From Streptomyces spectabilis (GTDB lineage Bacteria; Actinomycetota; Actinomycetes; Streptomycetales; Streptomycetaceae), in assembly GCF_008704795.1 (NCBI RefSeq), contig NZ_CP023690.1:4226501-4290500 (forward strand): a stretch of DNA of 64,000 bases, read 5' to 3'. The position numbers and the translations under genes were made by a program. The notes below the pieces were generated by a model, which saw nothing but the letters and a program-made list of their open reading frames with translations, ran no database searches and had not been told where the DNA came from. Shown in pieces: positions 43,117-54,777 of the stretch (the stretch's first letter is position 1; the number at the start of each line of letters is the position of its first letter).

Positions 43117-44586
43117 GTGAGCGCCAATTGCCCGGCAGCCGTCGTCGTCCTCGCAGCGGGTGAGGGCACCCGTATGAAGTCGGCCACCCCGAAGGTCCTG
43201 CACGAGATCTGCGGCCGTTCCCTCGTCGGGCACGTGCTCGCCGCCGCGCGCGAGCTCGCGCCGGAGCGTCTGGTCGCCGTCGTGGGGCACGGCAGCGAGC
43301 GCGTGACCGCGCACCTCGCCGAGATCGACCCGCAGGCCCGCACCGCCTACCAGGCGGAGCAGAACGGCACCGGGCACGCCGTCCGCATCGGCCTGGAGGA
43401 GATCGGCGGCCGCGTCGACGGCACGGTCGTCGTCGTGTGCGGCGACACCCCGCTCCTGACGGGCGCGACCCTGCGGCGCCTGGCGGAGACCCACGCCACC
43501 GACGGCAACGCCGTCACCGTCCTGACCGCCGAGGTCCCCGACGCGACCGGCTACGGCCGCATCGTGCGCGACCCGGCCTCCGGCGCGGTCACCGCGATCG
43601 TGGAGCACAAGGACGCCAGCGACGAGCAGCGCGCGATCCGTGAGATCAACTCCGGGGTGTTCGCGTTCGACGGGCAGCTCCTGGCCGACGCGCTCGGCAA
43701 GGTGCGTACGGACAACAGTCAGGGCGAGGAGTATCTGACGGACGTCCTCGGGATCCTGCGGGAGGCGGGGCACCGGGTGGGGGCGTCCGTGGCGGAGGAC
43801 CACCGGGAGATCGCGGGGATCAACAACCGGGTGCAACTGGCGGACGCGCGGCGGGTGTTGAACGACCGGCTGCTGACGGAGGCCATGCTCGCGGGCGTGA
43901 CGGTGGTGGACCCCGCGTCGACGTGGGTGGACGCGACGGTGACGTTCGAGCGGGACGCGCTCGTGCACCCGGGGACGCAGCTCCAGGGGGCGACGCACCT
44001 CGGTGAGGGTGCGGAGGTGGGCCCCAACACACGTCTGCTGGACACGACGGTGGGTGCGGGCGCCCGGGTGGACAACACGGTGGCGAACGGCGCGGAGGTC
44101 GGCGAGGGGGCGTCCGTGGGCCCGTTCGCGTATCTGCGGCCCGGCACGCGGCTCGGCACGAAGGCCAAGGCCGGGACGTACGTGGAGATGAAGAACGCGT
44201 CGATCGGTGAGGGCACGAAGGTGCCGCACCTGTCGTACGTGGGGGACGCGACGATCGGTGATCACACGAACATCGGTGCCGCGAGCGTCTTCGTGAACTA
44301 CGACGGTGAGGCCAAGCACCACACGACGGTGGGGTCGCACTGCAAGACGGGTTCGGACAACATGTTTGTGGCTCCTGTCACGATTGGCGACGGCGCCTAC
44401 ACGGCGGCGGGGTCCGTGATCACGAAGGACGTGCCGCCGGGTTCACTGGCCGTCGCCCGGGGCCAGCAGCGGAATATCGAGGGCTGGGTGGCCCGAAAGC
44501 GGCCGGGGAGCGCGGCGGCGAAGGCGGCCGAGACGGCCTCCCGGGGTGCCGAGAACGCGGCCGGGGAGAGCCGGCCGGCAACCTGA
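43117..44586 (+). CDS. glmU: Bifunctional GlmU
   Basis: Makes UDP-GlcNAc, the precursor of peptidoglycan, in two steps: acetylation of glucosamine-1-phosphate and uridylyl transfer. Residues 1-235 are the pyrophosphorylase (LAAGEGTRMKSATPKVLHEI with the nucleotide loop, CGDTPLLTG, EYLTDVLGIL). Residues about 255-460 are the left-handed beta-helix acetyltransferase with hexapeptide repeats (VGPFAYLRPGTRLGTKAKAG, YVEMKNASIGEGTKVPHLSY, YVGDATIGDHTNIGAASVFV with the catalytic region). The GTG at 43117 has AAGGGC upstream. The 489-residue length is normal. The Ala-rich tail (AAAKAAETASRGAENA) is an actinomycete feature. Prs follows 159 bases downstream. Confidence 0.97.
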   Translation: MSANCPAAVVVLAAGEGTRMKSATPKVLHEICGRSLVGHVLAAARELAPERLVAVVGHGSERVTAHLAEIDPQARTAYQAEQNGTGHAVRIGLEEIGGRVDGTVVVVCGDTPLLTGATLRRLAETHATDGNAVTVLTAEVPDATGYGRIVRDPASGAVTAIVEHKDASDEQRAIREINSGVFAFDGQLLADALGKVRTDNSQGEEYLTDVLGILREAGHRVGASVAEDHREIAGINNRVQLADARRVLNDRLLTEAMLAGVTVVDPASTWVDATVTFERDALVHPGTQLQGATHLGEGAEVGPNTRLLDTTVGAGARVDNTVANGAEVGEGASVGPFAYLRPGTRLGTKAKAGTYVEMKNASIGEGTKVPHLSYVGDATIGDHTNIGAASVFVNYDGEAKHHTTVGSHCKTGSDNMFVAPVTIGDGAYTAAGSVITKDVPPGSLAVARGQQRNIEGWVARKRPGSAAAKAAETASRGAENAAGESRPAT

Positions 44587-44745
44587 CTGGAAAAAGGTGC
44601 GCTGAACACCGCGTACCGTGATAGGTGCACACCAATCGGCTGACTCGTGGCGCGACCTATGTCCTGGGATGCGAGGAATCGCTCCTGGACCTCTGGATGT
44701 ATCGCGGGTGCAGCAGCGGAAGAACTCGTCTGAGGAGACAGTGCT

Positions 44746-45735
44746 GTGACCGGGATCAAGACGACCGGCGAGAAGAAGTTGATGTTCTTCTCCGGCCGCG
44801 CCCACCCCGAGTTGGCCGAGGAGGTGGCCCACGAGCTGGGCATCGGCGTCGTACCCACCAAGGCCTTCGATTTCGCCAACGGCGAGATCTACGTGCGGTA
44901 CCAGGAGTCGGCACGTGGCGCGGACTGCTTCCTGATCCAGAGCCACACGGCTCCGATCAATAAGTGGATCATGGAACAGCTGATCATGATCGACGCTCTG
45001 AAGCGGGCCTCCGCGCGGAGCATCACCGTGATCGTGCCGTTCTACGGCTATGCCCGTCAGGACAAGAAGCACCGCGGCCGTGAGCCGATCTCGGCGCGCC
45101 TTGTCGCCGATCTGATGAAGACCGCGGGTGCCGACCGCATCGTCACCGTCGATCTGCACACGGACCAGATCGTGGGCTTCTTCGACGGCCCGGTCGACCA
45201 CCTCTTCGCCCTGCCGATCCTCGCGGACTACGTGGGCGCGAAGGTGGACAGGGACAAGCTCACGGTCGTGTCCCCGGACGCGGGCCGGGTGCGTGTGGCC
45301 GACCGCTGGTGCGACCGTCTGGGCGCGCCCCTCGCGATCGTGCACAAGCGGCGCGACAAGGACGTCGCCAACCAGGTGACGGTCCACGAGGTGGTCGGCA
45401 ACGTCGAGGGCCGGGTGTGTGTCCTGGTCGACGACATGATCGACACGGGCGGCACGATCTGCGCGGCCGCGGACGCGCTGTTCGCGCACGGCGCGGAGGA
45501 CGTCATCGTGACGGCGACGCACGGTGTGCTGTCCGGCCCGGCGGCGGACCGGCTGAAGAACTCCAAGGTGAGCGAGTTCGTGTTCACGAACACGCTGCCG
45601 ACGCCGAACGAGCTGGAGCTCGACAAGATCACGGTCCTGTCGATCGCCCCGACCATCGCCAACGCGGTGCGGGAGATCTTCGAGGACGGCTCTGTGACCA
45701 GCCTCTTCGAGGAGCAGTCGGGTCCGCAGGACTGA
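44746..45735 (+). CDS. prs: Ribose-phosphate pyrophosphokinase
   Basis: Makes PRPP from ribose-5-phosphate and ATP for nucleotide, His and Trp synthesis. The 329 residues show SGRAHPELAEEVAHELG, FANGEIYVRYQESARG, the catalytic flexible region YARQDKKHRGREPISARLVA, ATP-site DLHTDQIVGFFD, RRDKDV and the PRPP-binding loop VLVDDMIDTGGTI near residue 228. The GTG at 44746 has GGAG eight bases upstream. The order glmU-prs-rplY is the classic actinomycete arrangement. Homologues begin near the LMFFSGRAHP segment, so the first ten residues are variable. Confidence 0.97.
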   Translation: MTGIKTTGEKKLMFFSGRAHPELAEEVAHELGIGVVPTKAFDFANGEIYVRYQESARGADCFLIQSHTAPINKWIMEQLIMIDALKRASARSITVIVPFYGYARQDKKHRGREPISARLVADLMKTAGADRIVTVDLHTDQIVGFFDGPVDHLFALPILADYVGAKVDRDKLTVVSPDAGRVRVADRWCDRLGAPLAIVHKRRDKDVANQVTVHEVVGNVEGRVCVLVDDMIDTGGTICAAADALFAHGAEDVIVTATHGVLSGPAADRLKNSKVSEFVFTNTLPTPNELELDKITVLSIAPTIANAVREIFEDGSVTSLFEEQSGPQD

Positions 45736-45760
45736 GTCCCGCTTGATCGTTTTGTGGTGC

Positions 45761-45807
45761 GGCCTCCCCGCCGAGTAGACTGTCGAAGTTGCTCGGCGAG
45801 GGAGGCC
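45761..45807 (+). terminator. Hairpin between prs and rplY
   Basis: GGCCTCCCCGCCGAG (45761-45775) and CTCGGCGAGGGAGGCC (45792-45807) pair with one interruption. The structure lies 25 bases after prs and 104 bases before rplY. It could be the prs terminator or part of the rplY leader; the two cannot be told apart by eye. Confidence 0.65.
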
Positions 45808-45910
45808 GTACTCATTGGGGTACGGCGGTCCGTTATCGACGCGCTCTTCGTAGCAGGCCAGTCGTATGGCCGGGTGACACATCCGTTCACCTTTCTACGA
45901 GGAGTGCTTC

Positions 45911-46495
45911 ATGTCCGAGGTCAAGCTCAGCGCCGAGACCCGTTCCGAGTTCGGCAAGGGCGCCGCCCGCCGCATCCGCCGCGAGAACAAGGTTCCCGGC
46001 GTCCTGTACGGCCACGGCACGGACCCCGTCCACGTCACGCTGCCGGGTCACGACCTGATGATCGCCCTGCGCACGCCGAACGTCCTGCTCTCCCTGGACA
46101 TCGACGGCAAGAACGAGCTGGTCATCCCGAAGGCCGTGCAGCGTGACGCCCTCAAGGGCTTCATCAAGCACGTCGACCTGCTCCTCGTGAAGCGCGGCGA
46201 GAAGGTCACCGTCGAGGTTCCGGTCCACACCGAGGGCGAGCTGGCCGCGGGCGGCAACCTCCTGGAGCACGTCCTGAACACGCTGCCGATCGAGGCCGAG
46301 GCCACGCACCTGCCGGAGGCCGTCACGGTCTCCATCGCGGGCCTGGAGGCCGGTGCCTCCATCCACGCCAAGGACATCACGCTGCCCGCCGGTTCGACCC
46401 TTGCCGTCGACGGCGACGCCGTGGTCCTGCAGGTCCTGGCCGCGCAGGCCGAGGAAGCCCCGGCCGAGAGCGACGAGGCCGCCGCCGAGGCCTGA
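45911..46495 (+). CDS. rplY: 50S ribosomal protein L25/general stress protein Ctc
   Basis: Ribosomal protein that binds 5S rRNA. Of 194 residues, the first 95 form the L25 core ([40 protein letters not shown]) and the rest the Ctc/TL5 extension ([38 protein letters not shown]). The acidic Ala/Glu tail is typical of actinomycetes. The ATG at 45911 has ACGAGGAG-like sequence upstream. It lies between prs and pth, as in most actinobacteria. Confidence 0.97.
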   Translation: MSEVKLSAETRSEFGKGAARRIRRENKVPGVLYGHGTDPVHVTLPGHDLMIALRTPNVLLSLDIDGKNELVIPKAVQRDALKGFIKHVDLLLVKRGEKVTVEVPVHTEGELAAGGNLLEHVLNTLPIEAEATHLPEAVTVSIAGLEAGASIHAKDITLPAGSTLAVDGDAVVLQVLAAQAEEAPAESDEAAAEA

Positions 46496-46516
46496 GCCGC
46501 GCCTCAAGGCACTGTC

Positions 46517-46552
46517 AACCGCCGTCCAGCGCCCCGGCGCTGGGCGGCGGTT
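46517..46552 (+). terminator. Hairpin between rplY and pth
   Basis: AACCGCCGTCCAGCG (46517-46531) and CGCTGGGCGGCGGTT (46538-46552) pair with one G-U. It lies 22 bases after the rplY stop and 33 bases before the pth start. It is a probable terminator or attenuator of read-through into pth. Confidence 0.75.
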
Positions 46553-46584
46553 GGGCTATGAGCAGCGATGGAGGAGACACGCAG

Positions 46585-47181
46585 ATGACGACGGACCCGA
46601 GCGCTCCCTGGCTGGTCGTGGGTCTCGGCAACCCCGGGCCCGGCTACGCGATGAACCGGCACAACGTGGGCTTCATGGTCGTCGACCTGCTGGCCCAGCG
46701 GATCGGCGGCACGTTCAAGCGTGCCGGGAAGGCGCAGGCGCAGGTCCTGGAGGGCCGTCTCGGCCCGATGGGTCCTGGCAGCCGCCGTGTCGTCCTCGCC
46801 AAGCCGACGTCGTACATGAACCTGTCGGGCGGTCCGGTGACGGCGCTGCGCGACTTCTACAAGGTGCCGACGGCGAACGTCCTCGCCGTCCATGACGAGC
46901 TCGACATCGACTACGGCACGCTGCGGCTGAAGCTCGGTGGCGGTGACAACGGGCACAACGGTCTGAAGTCCATGACCAAGGCCATGGGGTCCGACTACCA
47001 CCGGGTCCGCTTCGGCATCGGCCGGCCGCCCGGGCGGATGCAGGTCGCGGACTTCGTCCTGAAGGACTTCTCCGCCACGGAGCGCAAGGAGCTGGACTAC
47101 TTCGTGGACCGGGCCGCGGATGCGGTCGAGTGCCTGGTCGTGGAGGGCCTGGAGCGCGCCCAGAGCACGTACAACTCCTGA
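46585..47181 (+). CDS. pth: Peptidyl-tRNA hydrolase
   Basis: Essential enzyme that frees tRNA from peptidyl-tRNA released by stalled ribosomes. The 198 residues contain [20 protein letters not shown] (catalytic His of RHNVG), [36 protein letters not shown] and NGHNGLKSM with conserved Asn. The ATG at 46585 has GGAGG eleven bases upstream; an upstream in-frame start at 46558 adds nine non-family residues. A strong terminator lies downstream. The gene is convergent with the LPDTG surface-protein gene. Confidence 0.97.
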   Translation: MTTDPSAPWLVVGLGNPGPGYAMNRHNVGFMVVDLLAQRIGGTFKRAGKAQAQVLEGRLGPMGPGSRRVVLAKPTSYMNLSGGPVTALRDFYKVPTANVLAVHDELDIDYGTLRLKLGGGDNGHNGLKSMTKAMGSDYHRVRFGIGRPPGRMQVADFVLKDFSATERKELDYFVDRAADAVECLVVEGLERAQSTYNS

Positions 47182-47192
47182 ACCGGGGCTCG

Positions 47193-47210
47193 ATCGGCGC
47201 TCCGCGCCTC
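47193..47210. repeat. Second copy of dispersed module ATCGGCGCTCCGCGCCTC
   Basis: Exact 18-base match to 10814-10831, 12 bases after the pth stop. The following CCCCTCACGCGCCGGGCCGG is a degenerate form of the CCTCAAACGCCGG block. Confidence 0.6.
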
Positions 47211-47294
47211 CCCCTCACGCGCCGGGCCGGCTCGGCCTCTCCCTGCCCACCCGCCCGCCCGGCCTGGCGGCTTGCCCGCCGTTGTCCGAATGTT

Positions 47295-47334
47295 CCCCCG
47301 CCCACCCGCCCCCGATGGGGTGGGTGGGCGGGGG
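47295..47334. terminator. Strong bidirectional terminator, pth / surface protein
   Basis: CCCCCGCCCACCCGCCCC (47295-47312) pairs with GGGGTGGGTGGGCGGGGG (47317-47334), 18 bp with one G-U, around a 4-base loop. Composition matches the GGGTGGGCGGG tract of the dispersed repeat family. It separates two convergent genes. Confidence 0.85.
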
Positions 47335-47385
47335 CGTTTCAGGCGTCCGGTGCGGCCTCCCCCTGATTTCCCGCGAGGGCTCGCC

Positions 47386-50300
47386 TCACAGGTGGTCCCG
47401 TACCTCGCGTCGTCTGCGGGCGATCGCCGCGAGCAAGGCACCCGCCGCGAGCAGCGCCGCAGCGATCCCCGATGCCAGCCACGCGCCCCCGGACCCGGTG
47501 TCCGGCAGCGACGGGGTCGACGGCGAGGGGGACGGCGACGGGGAGTCCGAGTCCGAAGGCGACGGGGACGGAGACGGCGAGTCAGACGGGGAGGGCGACG
47601 GCGACGGCGAATCCGACGGAGACGGTGAAGGCGAAGGCGAGTCCGACGGCGAGGGAGACGGGGACGGGGAATCCGACGGCGAGGGAGACGGTGACGGGGA
47701 CGGCGAATCCGACGGAGACGGGGACGGGGACGGGGACGGGGACGGGGACGGGGAGTCCGACGGCGAGGGCGACGGGGACGGCGAATCCGACGGGGACGGT
47801 GAAGGCGACGGCGAATCCGACGGCGAGGGCGACGGGGACGGCGAATCCGACGGCGAGGGCGACGGGGACGGCGAATCCGACGGGGACGGTGAGGGGGACG
47901 GGGACGGCGACGGGTGGACCTCGTCTACGACCCAGGGGGCCTCGGTGGCCAGGAGGCCCCGCGTGGAGCCGTCCGGCTGGCGCCGGTCGCCCGCGATGGC
48001 GATCTTGTTCCAGGTGCGCTCCCCGCCCTCGAAGGGCTCCCCGCCCGCCGCGCGGTCCGGCACCTCCATCAGCCAGCGCAGCGTATAGCGCTCGCCGGCG
48101 GAGAACACGTGCCCGTCGAAGTCGAAGCGGATGGAGCGGATGCGGCTCCAGTCGGTGACTTCGTCGGCGGGGACGAAGGACGGGTCGGGCTCGCCCTCGC
48201 ACTGGAAGGGCGCGCTCTTGTCGGGGGTGTTGTCCATCTCGGGGCGGCAGGGGTCGGGCTCTTCGGAGTACGTGATGGTGACGGGGGCGCCGCCCGCGTC
48301 GATGGGCCCGGTGAGGGTGGGGCGCCACTGGCTGGTCACGTCGTCCTCGTAGCGGCCGCTGGTGACGCCGTAGGTGCCGGGTGCGGGCAGCAGGTCGTAG
48401 GCGACGACGTTGGTGAGGTCGGTGTTGCCCATGTTGCCGAGCACGGTGCGGTATTCGACGGTGCCGGAGATGGTCGACTGGCCGACCTCGTCCTCCTTGC
48501 CGGGGACTTCGGCGGAGCCCTTGAAGGCGTCGTCCTTGTCTCCCTTGACCTCCTTGGTGACGAACAGGGCGGAGGACTCGGCGATGGCGAAGTCGTCGGT
48601 GGCATCGGCGACGTTCTCGGCGGTGTCGCCGTCGCCGTCGATGTCGTGGGTGTCGGTCCTGCGGGTGTTGATGGGGCGCTCGGCGTCGTAGAGCCCGGCG
48701 CGGTTGCCCGCGTAGTCGGCGGAGTCGGGCGAGCCGCCGTAGGTGCCGCTGGCGACGCCCGGTTCGACGGTGGTGCGGAACTCGTACGCGCAGGAGGAGT
48801 CGTCGGCGGGGATCTCGGCGCCGGGTTCGGCGGTGAGCTCGACGCGGGTGCGGCCGTCGGGGCCTTCGGAGACGGTCTCGGTGAAGCGGTCGGCGGCCGG
48901 GCAGTAGTCGGGCTGGCCGTCGGCGAGGGCCCAGGAGCCCCTGGTGTAGGCGAGCTGGCGGGGCACGAGGTCGACGAAGCGGGGGCGCAGCGGGGAGGAG
49001 CCGGTGCGGTAGCGGTCGTTGCGGAGGGTCACGGTCCAGGTGTGGCTGCCGCCGGGGCCGACGGGGGTGGGGTCGGTGGACTTGGTCAGCTCGGGCTGGG
49101 AGACCTCGGGTTCGATGTGGAAGCTGGTGCAGGACTCTTCGTCGGCGGTGCCCGCGGCGCCGGTGAGGCCGAGGCGGGCGCAGTTGTCGACGTCGCCGCT
49201 GCCGCCGGGCAGGGCGGTGGCGTCGGCGCGGCCGCTGATCTGGGCGACGAGGCTGGTGCCGGCGGGGAGGCCGGGGACGTCGACGCGTACGGACACGAGG
49301 TCGCCGAGGCGGCTCAGGTCGATGGTCTGGCCGGTGGGGGTGACGGTCTCGGTGCTGCCGTCGCGGCGGGTGACCTGGACGGTCCAGTCGCCGGAGTAGG
49401 CGCCGCCGGAGGGGGTGGAGAGGCTGAGGGTCTGTGCGGTGAAGCCGTCGGGGAGGGCGTCGGTGAGGCGGGCGTCGGCGGGGTCGGTGCCGGTGTTGGC
49501 GAAGCGCAGGACGTAGGAGACGCGCTGTCCGTCGGCGGCGAGCGGGGGGTCGACGGACTTGTCGAGGGTGCCGGAGACCTCGCCGCCGCCGGTGCCGACG
49601 ACGGTGTCGGCCTTGTCGCTCCTGGTGATCTCCTCGGTGCCGGGGCCGAAGGGGTCGCCGCTGAGGGTGGCGGTGTCGGTGAGGGTGGTGCCGTCGGCGA
49701 CGTCGTCGCGCACCTTGACGCGGATCTCGTGGACGGCGCCGTAGGGGTAGGTCTTGACCTGGGCGAGCTGGTTGCCGGGGCGGTCGGGTTCGGTGTCGAC
49801 GGGCCAGCTGATGGTGCGGGTGGCGGGGTCGTAGGTGTATCCGGCGGGGGTGGCGTCGACGAGGTCGACGCCTTCGGGGAGGACGTCGGTGAGGACGGCG
49901 TTCTCCAGGGCGAGGTTGCCGCGGGGGCGGTTGGCGTTGCGCGGGTCGTTGGTGGCGGTGACCTTGTAGGTGAGGGTCTCGCCGGGCCGGGCGCGGGAGG
50001 GGCCTTCCTTGCGGACGGCCGGGTTGGGTTCGGCGCTCACCTCGACGACGGCGTCGTCGGTGCTGGGGGTGCCGTCGCCGTTGGTGGCGGTCGCGGACAT
50101 GGTGGCGCGCTGGTCGCCGGGGGGTGTCCAGTAGTCCTCGGTGGGCCAGCTGACGGTGAGCTGTGAGCTCTGGCCGCTGGCGATGGAGCTGTAGGTGACG
50201 GTGACGCTGCCGTCGTCGTTCGCGGTGACGCCGGTGACGCCGGGCGGGTACGGCTGGGAGACCACGCCGTTTCCGGAGGCGCCGGGCGGCGGGGTGAAGG

Positions 50301-50532
50301 TGACGGTCACCGACTGGCAGTCGCCCGGGATCGAGCACTGGATGAAGCCGTTGTAGGTGACGTGGTCGCCGGCGGGCACCGGTGAGGTGCCGGGGTCGAG
50401 GCGGACGCTCATGCGGGCGTCGGCGCGGGCCGCGCTGTCGTGCGGGACCAGGGCGAGCGCCGCGAGGGCGGCGAGCAGGACGGCCACCGTGGCGCCGAGC
50501 GCGCGACGGTACCGGTGGGCGAGGAGGACCAC
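47386..50532 (-). CDS. LPDTG-anchored surface protein with DUF11 domains
   Basis: Secreted protein of about 1048 residues. A hydrophobic signal (LGATVAVLLAALAALALVPH) ends near SAARADA. Several DUF11-type immunoglobulin-like repeats follow: ETLTYKVTATNDPRNANRPR, QRVSYVLRFANTGTDPADAR, GSHTWTVTLRND and VEYRTVLGNMGNTDLTNVVA, each with LTDVLPEG-like strands. A stalk of about 130 residues is built from SPSPSPSD units. The C-terminus is a sortase signal: LPDTG, a hydrophobic stretch (WLASGIAAALLAAGALLAAI) and RRRREVRDHL. An exterior, wall-linked, adhesin or sheath-like role is likely. The start is uncertain: GTG at 50532 with GGAAG upstream is preferred. Streptomycete sortase substrates mostly use LAXTG, so LPDTG is worth noting. 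Confidence 0.85.
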   Translation of the reverse strand: MVLLAHRYRRALGATVAVLLAALAALALVPHDSAARADARMSVRLDPGTSPVPAGDHVTYNGFIQCSIPGDCQSVTVTFTPPPGASGNGVVSQPYPPGVTGVTANDDGSVTVTYSSIASGQSSQLTVSWPTEDYWTPPGDQRATMSATATNGDGTPSTDDAVVEVSAEPNPAVRKEGPSRARPGETLTYKVTATNDPRNANRPRGNLALENAVLTDVLPEGVDLVDATPAGYTYDPATRTISWPVDTEPDRPGNQLAQVKTYPYGAVHEIRVKVRDDVADGTTLTDTATLSGDPFGPGTEEITRSDKADTVVGTGGGEVSGTLDKSVDPPLAADGQRVSYVLRFANTGTDPADARLTDALPDGFTAQTLSLSTPSGGAYSGDWTVQVTRRDGSTETVTPTGQTIDLSRLGDLVSVRVDVPGLPAGTSLVAQISGRADATALPGGSGDVDNCARLGLTGAAGTADEESCTSFHIEPEVSQPELTKSTDPTPVGPGGSHTWTVTLRNDRYRTGSSPLRPRFVDLVPRQLAYTRGSWALADGQPDYCPAADRFTETVSEGPDGRTRVELTAEPGAEIPADDSSCAYEFRTTVEPGVASGTYGGSPDSADYAGNRAGLYDAERPINTRRTDTHDIDGDGDTAENVADATDDFAIAESSALFVTKEVKGDKDDAFKGSAEVPGKEDEVGQSTISGTVEYRTVLGNMGNTDLTNVVAYDLLPAPGTYGVTSGRYEDDVTSQWRPTLTGPIDAGGAPVTITYSEEPDPCRPEMDNTPDKSAPFQCEGEPDPSFVPADEVTDWSRIRSIRFDFDGHVFSAGERYTLRWLMEVPDRAAGGEPFEGGERTWNKIAIAGDRRQPDGSTRGLLATEAPWVVDEVHPSPSPSPSPSPSDSPSPSPSPSDSPSPSPSPSDSPSPSPSPSDSPSPSPSPSDSPSPSPSPSPSPSPSDSPSPSPSPSPSDSPSPSPSPSDSPSPSPSPSDSPSPSPSPSDSPSPSPSPSDSDSPSPSPSPSTPSLPDTGSGGAWLASGIAAALLAAGALLAAIARRRREVRDHL
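47527..47915. repeat. SPSPSPSD coding repeat stalk
   Basis: About 390 bases of a 24-bp-period repeat (GGCGAGTCCGACGGGGACGG and variants on the plus strand) encode roughly fourteen SPSPSPSD units, interrupted by one longer SPSPSPSPSPSP stretch near 47730. Codons vary little and several units are identical in DNA, so length variation among strains is expected. Confidence 0.9.
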
Positions 50533-50629
50533 AGCACTTCCGACCACGAGGGGATCTGAGGACGGGTCAACTGTGGGGCGGTGGGGGGCGCCTCCTTCGC
50601 TACGACAAGGCGTTAAGCGCACTTTTCAC

Positions 50630-50669
50630 CTGAAAGGCCCCGCATCCGGGAGGGTGCGGGGCCTTTCAG
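50630..50669 (-). terminator. Terminator of ppc
   Basis: Perfect 15-bp stem CTGAAAGGCCCCGCA (50630-50644) with TGCGGGGCCTTTCAG (50655-50669), loop TCCGGGAGGG. It lies 31 bases after the ppc stop, before the surface-protein gene. Confidence 0.9.
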
Positions 50670-50700
50670 TGGTACGGGGCCTTGCGGCCGTGCGGTGGGG

Positions 50701-53448
<2,748 letters not shown>

Positions 53449-53757
53449 AGGTGCGGCTCCTTGCGGTGAATCCCGGCCCTCGCGGGCGGTGGGAGACGGT
53501 GGGCACGTCTGGGAGGGGTCCCGGTGGGTGAACCGGGGGAGATACAGAGCGGACCGCGCTGTCCGACCGGTCCAAGGATAGGTGTCGATGCGATCCGGCT
53601 GTCTCGCGGCCTCTTGCCGCCGTGCCGCGCGCTGCGATACTTACGTGCCCGTAGGTTACGGTCCCGTAGGCGCGGCATGCGCCGGCCGCCGCGCGGGCAC
53701 TCGCTCTCATGGCACACGGCCTGTGCCCTCACCCTCGACCCCCCAGGGGAACGTCCA
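53449..53757. promoter_or_regulatory. Divergent ppc / desaturase promoter region with candidate operator
   Basis: 309 bases without a gene. The plus-strand half has an inverted repeat CCGTA-GGT-TACGG (53649-53661) followed by a further CCCGTAGG (53663-53670), within TTACGTGCCCGTAGGTTACG and GTCCCGTAGG. Such overlapping palindromes are typical TetR operators; the TetR gene is the second gene of the desaturase operon, so autoregulation and fatty-acid-responsive control are likely. The ppc side shows nothing distinct. Confidence 0.6.
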
Positions 53758-54777
53758 ATGACCACAAGCCCCGACGTCATCGAAGAATCCAAGGGGGCGC
53801 CGGGCGGCGCCCCGCCCCCGCCCCCGTCCGCGACCCTCGGCGGCGAGCGCAAGGGCTCGCTGGAGCAGCTCACGCTGCTCGCCTTCATCGTCGTCCCCTT
53901 TCTGGCCCTGGCCGCGGCGGTGCCGCTGGCGTGGGGCTGGGGGGTGAGCTGGCTCGATCTGGGTCTGCTCGTCTTCATGTACTTCCTGGGCTGTCACGGC
54001 ATCACCATCGGTTTCCACCGGTACTTCACGCATGGCTCGTTCAAGGCCAAGCGGCCGCTGCGGATCGCCCTCGCGGTGATGGGTTCCCTCGCGGTCGAGG
54101 GCCCGCTGGTGCGCTGGGTCGCCGACCACCGCAAGCACCACAAGTTCTCCGACGCGGAGGGCGACCCGCACTCCCCGTGGCGGTACGGCGAGAGCGTGCC
54201 GGCCCTGATGAAGGGCCTGTGGTGGGCGCACATCGGCTGGATGTTCGACGAGGAGCAGACGTCGCAGGAGAAGTACGCGCCGGATCTGATCAAGGATCCG
54301 GCGATCCGCGCCGTCTCGCGTCAGTTCGTGCTGTGGACGCTCGTGTCGCTGCTGTTCCCACCGCTGGTCGGGGGTCTGGTGACGATGTCGTGGTGGGGAG
54401 CGGTCACGGCGTTCTTCTGGGGCTCACTCGTCCGGGTGTCGCTGCTCCACCACGTGACGTGGTCGATCAACTCGATCTGCCACGCGGTGGGCAAGCGCCC
54501 CTTCAAGTCCCGTGACCGTTCGGGGAACGTGTGGTGGCTGGCCGTCCTGTCCTGCGGCGAGTCCTGGCACAACCTCCACCACGCCGACCCGACGTCCGCG
54601 CGGCACGGGGTGATGCGGGGGCAGATCGACTCCTCCGCGCGCCTGATCCGCTGGTTCGAACAGTTCGGCTGGGCGTACGACGTGCGCTGGCCGTCGCGGT
54701 CCCGGATCGACGCGCGCCGCAAGCCGGCCGACGCGATCGATGCCCCTGGCAACCGTCGGGCCGCTGACGCGGCATGA
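53758..54777 (+). CDS. Acyl-CoA/fatty acid desaturase
   Basis: Integral membrane di-iron desaturase of 339 residues that inserts a double bond into acyl chains, presumably adjusting membrane fluidity. The three histidine boxes are present: HRYFTH near residue 85, HRKHHKF near 123 and HNLHHAD near 270. Four or more hydrophobic segments occur, for example LTLLAFIVVPFLALAAAVPL. The ATG at 53758 has AGGGGA eight bases upstream; longer readings would add a non-family N-terminus. It overlaps the TetR gene by four bases (ATGA). It diverges from ppc. Confidence 0.92.
   Translation: MTTSPDVIEESKGAPGGAPPPPPSATLGGERKGSLEQLTLLAFIVVPFLALAAAVPLAWGWGVSWLDLGLLVFMYFLGCHGITIGFHRYFTHGSFKAKRPLRIALAVMGSLAVEGPLVRWVADHRKHHKFSDAEGDPHSPWRYGESVPALMKGLWWAHIGWMFDEEQTSQEKYAPDLIKDPAIRAVSRQFVLWTLVSLLFPPLVGGLVTMSWWGAVTAFFWGSLVRVSLLHHVTWSINSICHAVGKRPFKSRDRSGNVWWLAVLSCGESWHNLHHADPTSARHGVMRGQIDSSARLIRWFEQFGWAYDVRWPSRSRIDARRKPADAIDAPGNRRAADAA

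Noticed and set aside
47527..47915. CRISPR-like or tandem DNA array
   Set aside because: The period is 24 bp and lies in frame within a Ser/Pro/Asp coding stalk; no spacers and no cas genes.
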